This document shows, piece by piece, positions 1-6,694 of a DNA stretch of 64,000 bases. How positions within the stretch are numbered: position 1 is the stretch's first letter; every line of letters starts with the position of its first letter. The stretch spans positions 310,001 through 374,000 of the forward strand of contig NZ_JAHCVJ010000001.1 of assembly GCF_018476885.1 (NCBI RefSeq), given 5' to 3'. Both the position numbers and the translations under genes were made by a program. Below the pieces are notes generated by a model. That model was not told the DNA's origin and made no database searches. It saw only the letters and a list, made by a program, of their open reading frames with translations. The stretch comes from Geoanaerobacter pelophilus (lineage in GTDB: Bacteria; Desulfobacterota; Desulfuromonadia; Geobacterales; DSM-12255).

Positions 1-118
1 CGGATGAGGCCAGAAGCCGGGCAGAGACCAGTGCCCATTGCGTTCAGCTGGTTCCGCAAGGGTAAATCTTAGTGGATATAAAGTGTTCCAACAGTAGGTT
101 ACAGATTAACAAGGAGAT

Positions 119-146
119 GACCTGACCAGCCCGTCAGGTCGTCTTC
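119..146 (+). terminator. Hairpin, possible terminator
   Basis: GACCTGAC at 119-126 pairs perfectly with GTCAGGTC at 133-140 around a 6-base loop. Only a weak T-rich run (GTCTTCC) follows, so termination is less certain than the hairpin. A plus-strand reading frame from the left edge stops at 72, so this could end that transcript. The hairpin is read directly; the role is inferred. Confidence 0.4.
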
Positions 147-148
147 CA

Positions 149-258
149 CGTCCTCAATACAGCTCGCACTTCAGCAACCGGCAATCCATCGGGCCATTCC
201 ACAGCAGTATTCGCCGCGCCTTCACCTCTCCCAACCGACCGCCATACGGCGGGTCTCA
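149..258 (-). pseudogene. Decayed fragment of the RlmL-like methyltransferase gene 3' end
   Basis: This stretch matches the 3' end of the intact methyltransferase gene at 5391-6509, in the same orientation. Bases 149-228 align with about 5386-5468, beginning with the shared CGTCCTCAATACAGCTCG. Bases 226-258 align with about 5578-5613 around the NPPYGERMG codons. About 105 bases present in the intact gene are missing between the two blocks, and many substitutions separate the copies. No open frame of useful length remains, so it is non-coding debris of an old partial duplication or of a former neighbour gene copy. It marks the left side of the accessory stretch that ends at the intact gene. 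The similarity is seen directly; the mechanism is inferred. Confidence 0.7.
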
Positions 259-285
259 GTCAAGATTAAAAGCATTGCAAACCTT

Positions 286-314
286 TTGACATTTATTAGA
301 AACAGGGAAATAAT
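286..314 (+). promoter_or_regulatory. Sigma70-type promoter for the candidate small RNA
   Basis: A perfect -35 TTGACA at 286-291 is followed after 17 bases by AATAAT at 309-314, five of six matches to the -10 consensus. It lies in an otherwise gene-free stretch, and no reading frame with a ribosome-binding site follows. The next plus-strand signal is the strong hairpin at 392-419. The predicted start of transcription is near 321. Confidence 0.5.
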
Positions 315-320
315 GCGCGC

Positions 321-424
321 TAATTTGCTGACACCCATGCATTAGCTGTTTCAAGCGCAACCTGATTGGAAGATGACCGTAATCAGCCTATGGATGTTGG
401 CCAGATTTGGCCAGCATCCTTTTA
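321..424 (+). ncRNA. Candidate structured small RNA ending in an intrinsic terminator
   Basis: The stretch lies downstream of the promoter at 286-314. CTGATT at 362-367 pairs with AATCAG at 381-386. GGATGTTGGCCA at 392-403 pairs with TGGCCAGCATCC at 408-419 (one G-T pair) around a 4-base loop, followed by TTTT at 420-423, a good intrinsic terminator. A further possible stem pairs GCTAAT at 319-324 with ATTAGC at 341-346, though its first bases may precede the start of transcription. The predicted transcript is about 100 bases, has no start codon with a ribosome-binding site, and matches no RNA family I recognise. The combination of promoter, stems and terminator in a 300-base gene-free gap is why I call it. 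It could also be a leader fragment left from a deleted gene. Confidence 0.35.
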
Positions 425-563
425 AGAGTGTTGACCAATATGGCTTTTATCTTAAATACAATAAGTTACGCCAATAGCATTTATATGTTTTTTTGTTATT
501 GGCAGACTAAAAGGTATGTTGGCCAGAACTGATCAATAATAAGTTGGACAAGAAGGGATATAA

Positions 564-920
564 TTATCGACTAGAACCCAAGAGAATCTCGTTCATATCT
601 CCCTTTGCCTTAAAGCTTACAAAAAGAAGATATGGCGCAAGAAACATTGTGCCGCCGAAAAATCCTAACATGCCAATAATTATTCCACCGGGAGAGAACT
701 GATGACGCCATGCAAGCCATAATCCGGAAAAAATCAATAAACACATGAAGTCAAAATTGAATTGCCCAGGCCATGTCATGGCTACCATGTCGCCGAAAAA
801 CTGCGGAAATAAATTCCAACCATGGTTTAGCCCCACAATGCTCGTATAAACAATGATGCAGATTATCATTGCAATCAATAGTATACGAAACGGAACCAAC
901 CTATTAATTTCAGTTGACAT
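564..920 (-). CDS. Small integral membrane protein, divergent from a TetR regulator
   Basis: A 118-residue protein with at least three hydrophobic segments: roughly residues 11-31, 54-70 and 77-99. The order of loops (an FFGDM stretch, then a conserved-looking FDFMCLL helix) loosely resembles the DUF2834-type small membrane proteins, but I do not recognise it firmly and assign no function. The start is taken at ATG 920 rather than an in-frame GTG at 932, because GGAGAG (924-930) then makes a correctly spaced ribosome-binding site. It is transcribed away from the TetR-family gene at 1004, and the paired operator at 944-980 lies between the two starts. It is therefore the likely target of that regulator and could be an efflux accessory or stress membrane protein. 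The region is AT-rich compared with the core genes. Confidence 0.7.
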   Translation of the reverse strand: MSTEINRLVPFRILLIAMIICIIVYTSIVGLNHGWNLFPQFFGDMVAMTWPGQFNFDFMCLLIFSGLWLAWRHQFSPGGIIIGMLGFFGGTMFLAPYLLFVSFKAKGDMNEILLGSSR

Positions 921-943
921 GATTCTCTCCACAAATCAATTAT

Positions 944-980
944 TGTAGCGGTTGCTACAATAATATGTAGCAACCGCTAC
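944..980. promoter_or_regulatory. Paired palindromic operator between the TetR gene and the membrane-protein gene
   Basis: TGTAGCGGTTGCTACA at 944-959 and TGTAGCAACCGCTACA at 965-980 are exact reverse complements of each other, separated by five bases. Each half is itself a near-palindrome of the form GTAGC-N4-GCTAC, as expected for a dimeric TetR-family repressor. The site lies 23 bases from the regulator start and 23 bases from the membrane-protein start, so two dimers could shut both promoters. The symmetry is seen directly; binding is inferred. Confidence 0.75.
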
Positions 981-1003
981 AGTTCTTGTCAAGGGATATA
1001 TAG

Positions 1004-1597
1004 ATGAGCAAAACAGACGCGAAAAAACAGATTATCATTGAAAAACTTGCGGATCACCTTCTTCAATTTGGCATGAAGGAATCAAGTCTGCGTCAATTAG
1101 CTACGGCAGCCGACATGAGCGACCGGATGCTTCTGCATTATTTCACCAATAAAGACGAGTTACTCACTGCTACATTGGTTCGCATCAATGACCGTCTTAT
1201 TAGTATATTAAATAGTGCTAGTTCAGAGCAGATGCCTTTACAGATTTTGCTACCGCATCTTGCCCAGTTGATAAAAAACCCTCTTATCAATCCCTACTTG
1301 AAGCTCTGGCTTGAGTTAGTCCCACTCACCGCAGCAGAAAAAGAGCCATATCTCGCCATAGCTAAACAGATATGCGACACTTTTTTTGGAAAACTGACCT
1401 CAATGCTGAAAGTGGAGCGGGAGGAAGAACGCATCCCACTCGCATCGTTGGCTTTTGCCATGACTGAAGGATTTGTCCTTTTGGATGCACTTGATTTCGA
1501 TACACATATTGCGAGCGCCTTGAAAGGGATAGGAGAAGCCAGATGGACTGTTTTCGCCGAACAAAGTAAAAATGGAAAAGTCCAACCACGTCGTTAG
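1004..1597 (+). CDS. TetR/AcrR-family transcriptional regulator
   Basis: A 197-residue one-component regulator. The N-terminal DNA-binding helix-turn-helix covers about residues 10-55. SLRQLATAADMS followed by LLHYFTNKDELL is the usual TetR pattern, in which the recognition helix ends in YxxFxxKxxL. The remaining helical region is the variable ligand-binding and dimerisation domain, whose ligand cannot be told from sequence. The regulator faces away from the small membrane protein at 564-920, and the double palindrome at 944-980 lies in the shared promoter. Autorepression and control of the membrane gene are therefore likely. A GC-rich hairpin (CCGCCC 1601-1606 with GGGCGG 1615-1620) follows the stop codon. 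Confidence 0.9.
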   Translation: MSKTDAKKQIIIEKLADHLLQFGMKESSLRQLATAADMSDRMLLHYFTNKDELLTATLVRINDRLISILNSASSEQMPLQILLPHLAQLIKNPLINPYLKLWLELVPLTAAEKEPYLAIAKQICDTFFGKLTSMLKVEREEERIPLASLAFAMTEGFVLLDALDFDTHIASALKGIGEARWTVFAEQSKNGKVQPRR

Positions 1598-1684
1598 ACG
1601 CCGCCCCAAAAGACGGGCGGGTCAACGCCGACCCCGTTGGCCGCTAAAAAGAGAATTCTAATTTTACATTTTGAGGAATATCAA

Positions 1685-2767
1685 ATGATATCTGTTTCTG
1701 AACAACTGAATCAATTTGGATGGAATGAATGGTTTGATGCAAAGGCACAAGAAATAATCTGGGCAGGGCACCGTGTTGCACGTGTTGTTGCAGTGGATCG
1801 TGAACAACTTCTTGTAATAGATGAATCTGGTGAATACCGCGCAAAGCTTGCCGGCCGTTTTCTATATACAACTGAGCGACCGAGTGATTTCCCTTGTGTT
1901 GGAGATTGGGTATCCATTCAATACAGCGGCTCTGACGATTTTGGAATAATTCATGACGTCGTTCCGAGAAAGTCGTTTCTTCGGCGCAAGGCTGCAGGAG
2001 ATACTATTGAATACCAGATGATCGCGGCGAATATTGACGTGGCATTAATAGTCCAGTCCTGTCAGTTCGACTTCAATGTTAACAGACTTGAACGTTACTT
2101 GGTTATGGTGAGAAATGGGCAAGTAGACCCTGTCGTTTTGCTCACAAAAACCGACCTGATAAGTCCCGAAACGCTCCAAGAACTAATTGATGAAATTAAA
2201 AATGCTGGAATAACTACGGAGGTAATCGCGCTTAGTAATATCACCGGAGAAGGGGTTAACAATGTGCGCGACATTCTACAATCCGGGAAAACCTACAGTC
2301 TTTTAGGTTCATCAGGGGTTGGCAAAAGCACTTTAATAAACCAGCTGATCGGCCGTCAGATACTTGAGACCAAAATGGTGAGTGGTACTGGAGAAGGACG
2401 ACATACGACAGTGCGGCGTGAACTCATACTATTGAGTAATGGCGCAATGCTGATAGATAACCCAGGGATGCGTGAGTTTGGCATTATGGGGGCTGAGGAA
2501 GGAATGGGCGACAGCTTTGCTGATATCTATGTGTTAGCATCGAAATGCAAATATCGTGATTGCTCCCACTCGAATGAAAAAGGTTGTGCTGTGTTGGCTG
2601 CAGTTGAGGAAGGAAGCCTTCATCGGGCACACTATCAGAACTTTATCAAGCTGAGGACTGAATCAGAGTTTCACGATCTGTCGTATCTTGAAAAGCGAAA
2701 CAAGGATAAAGCATTTGGCCGCTACATTAAGTCTGCCAAGAAAGATCTGGGAATCAACCGCAAATAA
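1685..2767 (+). CDS. rsgA: Ribosome small-subunit-dependent GTPase A (RsgA/YjeQ)
   Basis: A 360-residue circularly permuted GTPase that helps late 30S subunit maturation. An N-terminal OB-fold covers about residues 25-100. The GTPase motifs then come in permuted order: G4 TKTD at 154-157, G5 near ALS at 182-184, the P-loop GSSGVGKST at 208-216, and G3 DNPG at 258-261. A C-terminal zinc-binding set C288, C293, H295, C301 matches the RsgA family, and the length is typical. I start at ATG 1685 because GAGGAA lies at correct spacing; a longer TTG-started frame from 1637 is possible but has no ribosome-binding site. The gene is more AT-rich than the core genes further right and sits in the accessory stretch, so a transferred or second copy is possible. 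Confidence 0.93.
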   Translation: MISVSEQLNQFGWNEWFDAKAQEIIWAGHRVARVVAVDREQLLVIDESGEYRAKLAGRFLYTTERPSDFPCVGDWVSIQYSGSDDFGIIHDVVPRKSFLRRKAAGDTIEYQMIAANIDVALIVQSCQFDFNVNRLERYLVMVRNGQVDPVVLLTKTDLISPETLQELIDEIKNAGITTEVIALSNITGEGVNNVRDILQSGKTYSLLGSSGVGKSTLINQLIGRQILETKMVSGTGEGRHTTVRRELILLSNGAMLIDNPGMREFGIMGAEEGMGDSFADIYVLASKCKYRDCSHSNEKGCAVLAAVEEGSLHRAHYQNFIKLRTESEFHDLSYLEKRNKDKAFGRYIKSAKKDLGINRK

Positions 2768-2829
2768 CTATGGAGAATAGGAAGAATTTCCCCTCTTAAA
2801 TGCGCAACGGAAAGAGGATTTGCCAACAA

Positions 2830-2866
2830 GGAAGAAGCACCGGCCTAAAACCGCCAGTGTTCTCCC
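2830..2866. repeat. Direct repeat copy A flanking the NHL lipoprotein gene
   Basis: GGAAGAAG, then GCCTAAAA, CCGCC and TGTTCTCCC, recur in the same order and orientation at 5344-5381, with about six substitutions and one extra base in the second copy. The two copies bracket the NHL-repeat lipoprotein gene. In the second copy the repeat runs straight into the 3' end of the methyltransferase gene; here it does not. Confidence 0.65.
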
Positions 2867-2990
2867 AAGCCGTTGAACGATAAAATGAGAGATAAATGAT
2901 TACGTGTATCCTGGCCTCCTCTTTCCTTTTTCTATCAACCAAATTGGCAATTTCAGCCAGTTCCCCTTGTCTAAAACAGGAGGTGTTCAA

Positions 2991-5087
2991 ATGAACCGTT
3001 CGTTAATATTCGTAGTTGTTATTGCTTTAGTGAGCCTTACACTTTTGCTGGGCGGTTGCGGAGGGGGGAGCAGTGGCGGCGGAGATTCTACCAAGCAGAT
3101 GGGGGGTGCGCGCCAAGGTGTTACCATGACATTGAGCGGGGAAACAGCCATCCTTGCCGGTATCTCAGTTGTTGGTTCTCAAGATGGCACCGGCAGTGCT
3201 GCACGGTTCTATCGTCCTTATGGCATAACCTCAGACGGCACCAATCTCTATGTTGCCGATTCCTATAATCACACCATCCGCAGAATCGTGATCGCCACCG
3301 GAGAGGTCACAACCCTGGCCGGGAGCGCCGGGGCAATAGGCTCCATTGATGGCACCGGCAGTGCGGCACGGTTCAATTTCCCTGAGGGCATCGCCACCGA
3401 CGGCACCAATCTCTATGTTGCCGATACCTCCAATCAAACCATCCGCAGAATCGTGATCGCCACCGGCGCGGTCACGACCCTGGCCGGGAGCGCCGGGGCA
3501 TCAGGCTCCATTGATGGCACAGGCAGCGCGGCACGGTTCAATGTTCCTGTTGGCATCACCGCCGACGGCACCAACCTCTATGTTGCTGATTCATTTAATA
3601 ACACCATCCGCAAAGTTGTGATTGCCACCGGTGAGGTCACGACCCTGGCCGGGAGCGCCGGGGCATCAGGCTCCATTGATGGCACCAGCAGCGCGGCACG
3701 TTTCAATTTCCCTAAGGGCATCACCACCGATGGCACCAATCTCTATGTCGCTGATATGTCCAATCAAACCGTCCGCAAAATAGTGATAACCTCAGGTGAG
3801 GTCACGACCCTGGCCGGAAGCGCCGGGGCAGCAGGCTCCACCGACGGCACCGGCAGTGCGGCACGTTTGTCTTATCCTTATGGCATCACCACCGACGGCA
3901 CCAGCCTCTATGTCGTCGAACCCTCTACGATCCGGCAGATCGTGATCGCTTCCGGCGAGGTCACAACCCTGGCCGGAAGCGCCGGGGCAAGGGGCACCAC
4001 CGATGGTACCGGCAGTGCGGCACGGTTCTACTCTCCCTATGGCATCACCAATGACGGCGCCAACCTCTATGTTGCCGATGACGCTGCCATCCGAAAGGTG
4101 GTGATTGCCTCCGGAGAGGTCACAACTCTGGCCGGGAGCCGCTGGGCGACGGGCACCACCGATGGTACTGGCAGTGCAGCACGGTTCTCTGGTCCTTATG
4201 GCATCACCACCGACGGCACCAACCTCTATGTTGCCGATAACTTTACCATCCGAAAGGTGGTGCTTGCCACCGCCGAGGTCACGACCATAGCCGGGGCCGC
4301 CGGGGCAACAGGCACCGCCGATGGCACCGGCAGTGCGGCACGGTTCTTTTCTCCCCATGGCATCACCACCGACGGCACCGGCATCTATGTTGCCGATTAT
4401 TTAAAAAACACCATCCGCAAGGTCGTAATCGCCACCGGAGAGGTCACGACACTGGCCGGGAGCGCCGGGGCAACAGGCACCGCCGATGGCACCGGTAGTG
4501 CTGCACGGTTCTATCGTCCCAATGGCATCACCACCGACGGCACCAATCTATATGTTGCCGATTCCTCTAATCACACCATCCGGAAAGTTGTGATCGCCAC
4601 CGGAGAGGTCACGACACTGGCCGGGAGCGCCGGGGTAACAGGCTCCGACGATGGCACGGGAACTGAAGCACGTTTGACTTATCCTTATGACGTCACCACC
4701 GACGGCATCAATCTCTATGTTGCTGATTCATACAATAACACGGTGCGCAAGATCGTGATTGCCACCGGTGAGGTCACAACCCTGGCCGGGAGTGCCGGGG
4801 CAACAGGCTCCATTGATGGCACCGGCAGTGCTGCACGGTTCTATCGCCCTAATGGCATCACCACCGATGGCACCAATCTCTATGTTGCGGATCGGTCTAA
4901 TTACACCATCCGCAAAATCGTGATCGCCACCGGTGAAGTAACGACCCTGGCGGGAAGCGCCGGTGTGGCTGGCTCCACCGATGGCACCGGCAGCTCGGCA
5001 AGGTTTTATGTCCCTAACGGCATCACAACCGATGGAACCAGATTGTATGTTGCTGAGGGCAACAACATTATCCGTACAATCAGATGA
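2991..5087 (+). CDS. NHL-type repeat lipoprotein (twelve tandem repeats, probable beta-propeller)
   Basis: A 698-residue predicted lipoprotein. The signal peptide ends in LLLGGC, a lipobox with the lipidated cysteine near residue 23, followed by a Gly/Ser linker. The rest is twelve tandem repeats of about 55 residues. Each carries VTTLAG, a DGTGSAARF core, a GITTDGTNLYVAD strand and TIRKVVIATGE, the pattern of NHL repeats that form propeller blades. Twelve copies would suit two six-bladed propellers, but this is inference. Repeats 5-7 are two to three residues shorter in the loop after YVAD or YVVE. The repeats are close to identical in DNA as well, implying recent expansion or gene conversion. 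ATG 2991 is chosen because AGGAGG precedes it at good spacing and it starts the signal peptide. The ligand or partner is unknown; it may be a cell-surface binding or scaffold protein. Confidence 0.88.
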   Translation: MNRSLIFVVVIALVSLTLLLGGCGGGSSGGGDSTKQMGGARQGVTMTLSGETAILAGISVVGSQDGTGSAARFYRPYGITSDGTNLYVADSYNHTIRRIVIATGEVTTLAGSAGAIGSIDGTGSAARFNFPEGIATDGTNLYVADTSNQTIRRIVIATGAVTTLAGSAGASGSIDGTGSAARFNVPVGITADGTNLYVADSFNNTIRKVVIATGEVTTLAGSAGASGSIDGTSSAARFNFPKGITTDGTNLYVADMSNQTVRKIVITSGEVTTLAGSAGAAGSTDGTGSAARLSYPYGITTDGTSLYVVEPSTIRQIVIASGEVTTLAGSAGARGTTDGTGSAARFYSPYGITNDGANLYVADDAAIRKVVIASGEVTTLAGSRWATGTTDGTGSAARFSGPYGITTDGTNLYVADNFTIRKVVLATAEVTTIAGAAGATGTADGTGSAARFFSPHGITTDGTGIYVADYLKNTIRKVVIATGEVTTLAGSAGATGTADGTGSAARFYRPNGITTDGTNLYVADSSNHTIRKVVIATGEVTTLAGSAGVTGSDDGTGTEARLTYPYDVTTDGINLYVADSYNNTVRKIVIATGEVTTLAGSAGATGSIDGTGSAARFYRPNGITTDGTNLYVADRSNYTIRKIVIATGEVTTLAGSAGVAGSTDGTGSSARFYVPNGITTDGTRLYVAEGNNIIRTIR

Positions 5088-5343
5088 ATCACTAATTGCT
5101 GCTTGATTGTTACCTCTCGCCAGCTGAGCCGAACAGGCCGGGGCCGGGTATACCATCTCAAATATTGACAAATGAAGAGTGGTATTATAAGCGATTTGAC
5201 GCTGGGGCAGATTTTCAGAATGGCAACAGAAGCAGATCCCAACGACCAGTACAAGGGATGAAATGGGACCACACAGATTCCTTCTATAAATACTGCCAAG
5301 CAGCTAAGGCACGTGCTTAATAAACCAATCAAGTGACCAACCT
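5088..5343. other. Gene-free gap after the NHL lipoprotein gene
   Basis: I see no supportable gene here. TTGACA at 5165-5170 with TATAAG 15 bases later (5186-5191) could be a weak plus-strand promoter, but nothing convincing lies downstream before the convergent methyltransferase gene. There is no clear intrinsic terminator after the lipoprotein stop codon. The right end joins direct repeat copy B at 5344. Confidence 0.5.
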
Positions 5344-5381
5344 GGAAGAAGTAGCTGCCTAAAAACCGCCGCTGTTCTCCC
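5344..5381. repeat. Direct repeat copy B, abutting the methyltransferase gene 3' end
   Basis: This is the counterpart of 2830-2866 in the same orientation. It is followed at once by CCGTCCTCA, where the methyltransferase stop codon lies (5391-5393). Copy B plus the methyltransferase tail together look like the intact ancestral junction. The left half is copied at 2830 and the right half at 149. Confidence 0.65.
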
Positions 5382-5390
5382 GGCCCGTCC

Positions 5391-6509
5391 TCAATACAGC
5401 TCGTACTTCAACAACCGACACTCCAGCGGCCCGTTCCAGAGCGGTATCCGGCGCGTCGCCTTCAACCCCACATTTTTCGACAACTCCTGGCTGCCGGTGA
5501 AGATCCAGGCAGTGTTTCCCTTGCAGCGCTGCTTGAACAGGTCGCCGATCTGCCGGTAGAAAGGCTTGAGCGCCTCCACCTCTCCCATCCGCTCGCCGTA
5601 CGGCGGGTTGCAGATGACCACCCCGTTGCCGGGCGGTGGGTTGAAATCGGCCATATCGTGCCGGGTCAGGGCGATCAGGTCTCTCACCCCTGCCCGCTCG
5701 GAGTTTCTCCGGGCAGTGGCAATGGTCCTGCCGTCGCTGTCGCTCCCCAGAATCGGGGCCGGAAGTTTTTCAAGGGCCTGACTTTTGACGGTTTCCAGCT
5801 CCCTTTTCCATGCTGAAGCATCAAATCCTGGCCATCTCTCGAAGCCGAAGCTGCGCCCCAGGCCCGGTGCCCGCCTTGACGCAATCAAGGCCGCCTCAAT
5901 AAGGATCGTGCCGGACCCGCAGAGCGGGTCGCTGAGAGGGACAGAGCCATCCCATCCGGTTGAAAGTACTATTGCCGCTGCCAGGGTCTCGCGCAGCGGG
6001 GCCTCATTGCGCTCGGTCCGGTAGCCGCGCTTGTCCAGCGGAGTTCCGGAGGAATCGAGACTTACGGTACAGCGGTTCTTGAGGAGATGGATATTAACCC
6101 GCAACCCGGGGTCTTTGGTATCAATACTCGGGCGGGAGCCGCAGCGGTCGCGGATGGTATCGACAATGGCGTCCTTGGCCTTGAGCGCCGTGTTATGGGA
6201 ATGGGTCATAGCCGAATCCCGGAGGGAGCAATCAACCGCCAGGGTCATCTCCGGAGTCAGATACTCGTGCCAGGGGATGGCCTTTACCCCGTCGTACAAC
6301 GACTGCGGCGAATCGCACGGAAATGTTGCCAACGGCACCATGACCCGGTTGGCTGTCCTGAGCCAGAGATTTGCCTTGCGGCAGTCTGTCATCTCTCCGG
6401 AGAACCGTACGCCGCCCCGGTCAACGGTGATGCCGGCCATGCCGAGTGTTGCAAGCTCACCGGCGAGGATCTCTTCTACGCCACGGGCGCAGGTTACAAA
6501 AAATTCCAT
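5391..6509 (-). CDS. rlmL: THUMP-domain class I SAM-dependent RNA methyltransferase (RlmL N-terminal type)
   Basis: A 372-residue enzyme of the RlmL/YpsC group, which methylates a guanine N2 in 23S rRNA. The N-terminal ferredoxin-like/THUMP region (about 1-155) begins with MEFFVTCARGVEEIL. The Rossmann methyltransferase domain carries DPLCGSGTILIEAA as the SAM-binding motif I and CNPPYGERMG as the N-P-P-Y catalytic motif IV. The start is ATG 6509, preceded by AAGGA; an upstream in-frame ATG at 6554 lacks such a site. E. coli RlmL is a fusion of two methyltransferases; this protein has only the first, as in many bacteria, so the exact target base is inferred from family. A decayed piece of the same 3' end lies at 149-258. 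Confidence 0.88.
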   Translation of the reverse strand: MEFFVTCARGVEEILAGELATLGMAGITVDRGGVRFSGEMTDCRKANLWLRTANRVMVPLATFPCDSPQSLYDGVKAIPWHEYLTPEMTLAVDCSLRDSAMTHSHNTALKAKDAIVDTIRDRCGSRPSIDTKDPGLRVNIHLLKNRCTVSLDSSGTPLDKRGYRTERNEAPLRETLAAAIVLSTGWDGSVPLSDPLCGSGTILIEAALIASRRAPGLGRSFGFERWPGFDASAWKRELETVKSQALEKLPAPILGSDSDGRTIATARRNSERAGVRDLIALTRHDMADFNPPPGNGVVICNPPYGERMGEVEALKPFYRQIGDLFKQRCKGNTAWIFTGSQELSKNVGLKATRRIPLWNGPLECRLLKYELY

Positions 6510-6585
6510 AGTCAGTTCCTTAATAAAAACGGCCGGGAGGGTCGTCCCGGCCAATTGTATACTGCTTCCGCAACGTCAGATTTGA

Positions 6586-6690
6586 GATGATCACCAGGCG
6601 GCGAGGAGGAGACCCCGGAGGCGTACAAACAGTACGTCGAGGAGGCCGACGACGAGCCAACGCCGTGAGGGCTCAAATATGGCGTTGCCT
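6586..6690. repeat. Intergenic palindrome-centred element, probable dispersed repeat
   Basis: The gap between the methyltransferase and the Tim44-domain gene has an unusually GC-rich, non-coding look. Its centre is GGCGTAC (6620-6626) facing GTACGTC (6632-6638), flanked by GAGGAGGAGACCCCGGA on one side and GAGGAGGCCGACGACGAG on the other. This layout resembles dispersed palindromic elements I recall from intergenic regions of Geobacter-type genomes. There is only one copy in this window, so the repeat status is an inference. No gene is supported. Confidence 0.4.
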
Positions 6691-6694
6691 TGAG

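Noticed and set aside
1-72. Plus-strand open frame from the left edge to TAG at 70-72
   Set aside because: Only 23 codons are visible with no recognisable motif. It may be the end of a real gene but cannot be supported.
3792-4358. Minus-strand frame inside the NHL repeat region
   Set aside because: It is produced by the repeat structure of the lipoprotein gene on the other strand.
2991-5087. Possible CRISPR array, suggested by the regular repeats
   Set aside because: The repeats are about 165 bases, in frame and coding, with no unique spacers.
5096-5320. 74-codon plus-strand frame after the NHL lipoprotein gene
   Set aside because: It has no convincing ribosome-binding site and no recognisable domain, and it overlaps an imperfect repeat region.
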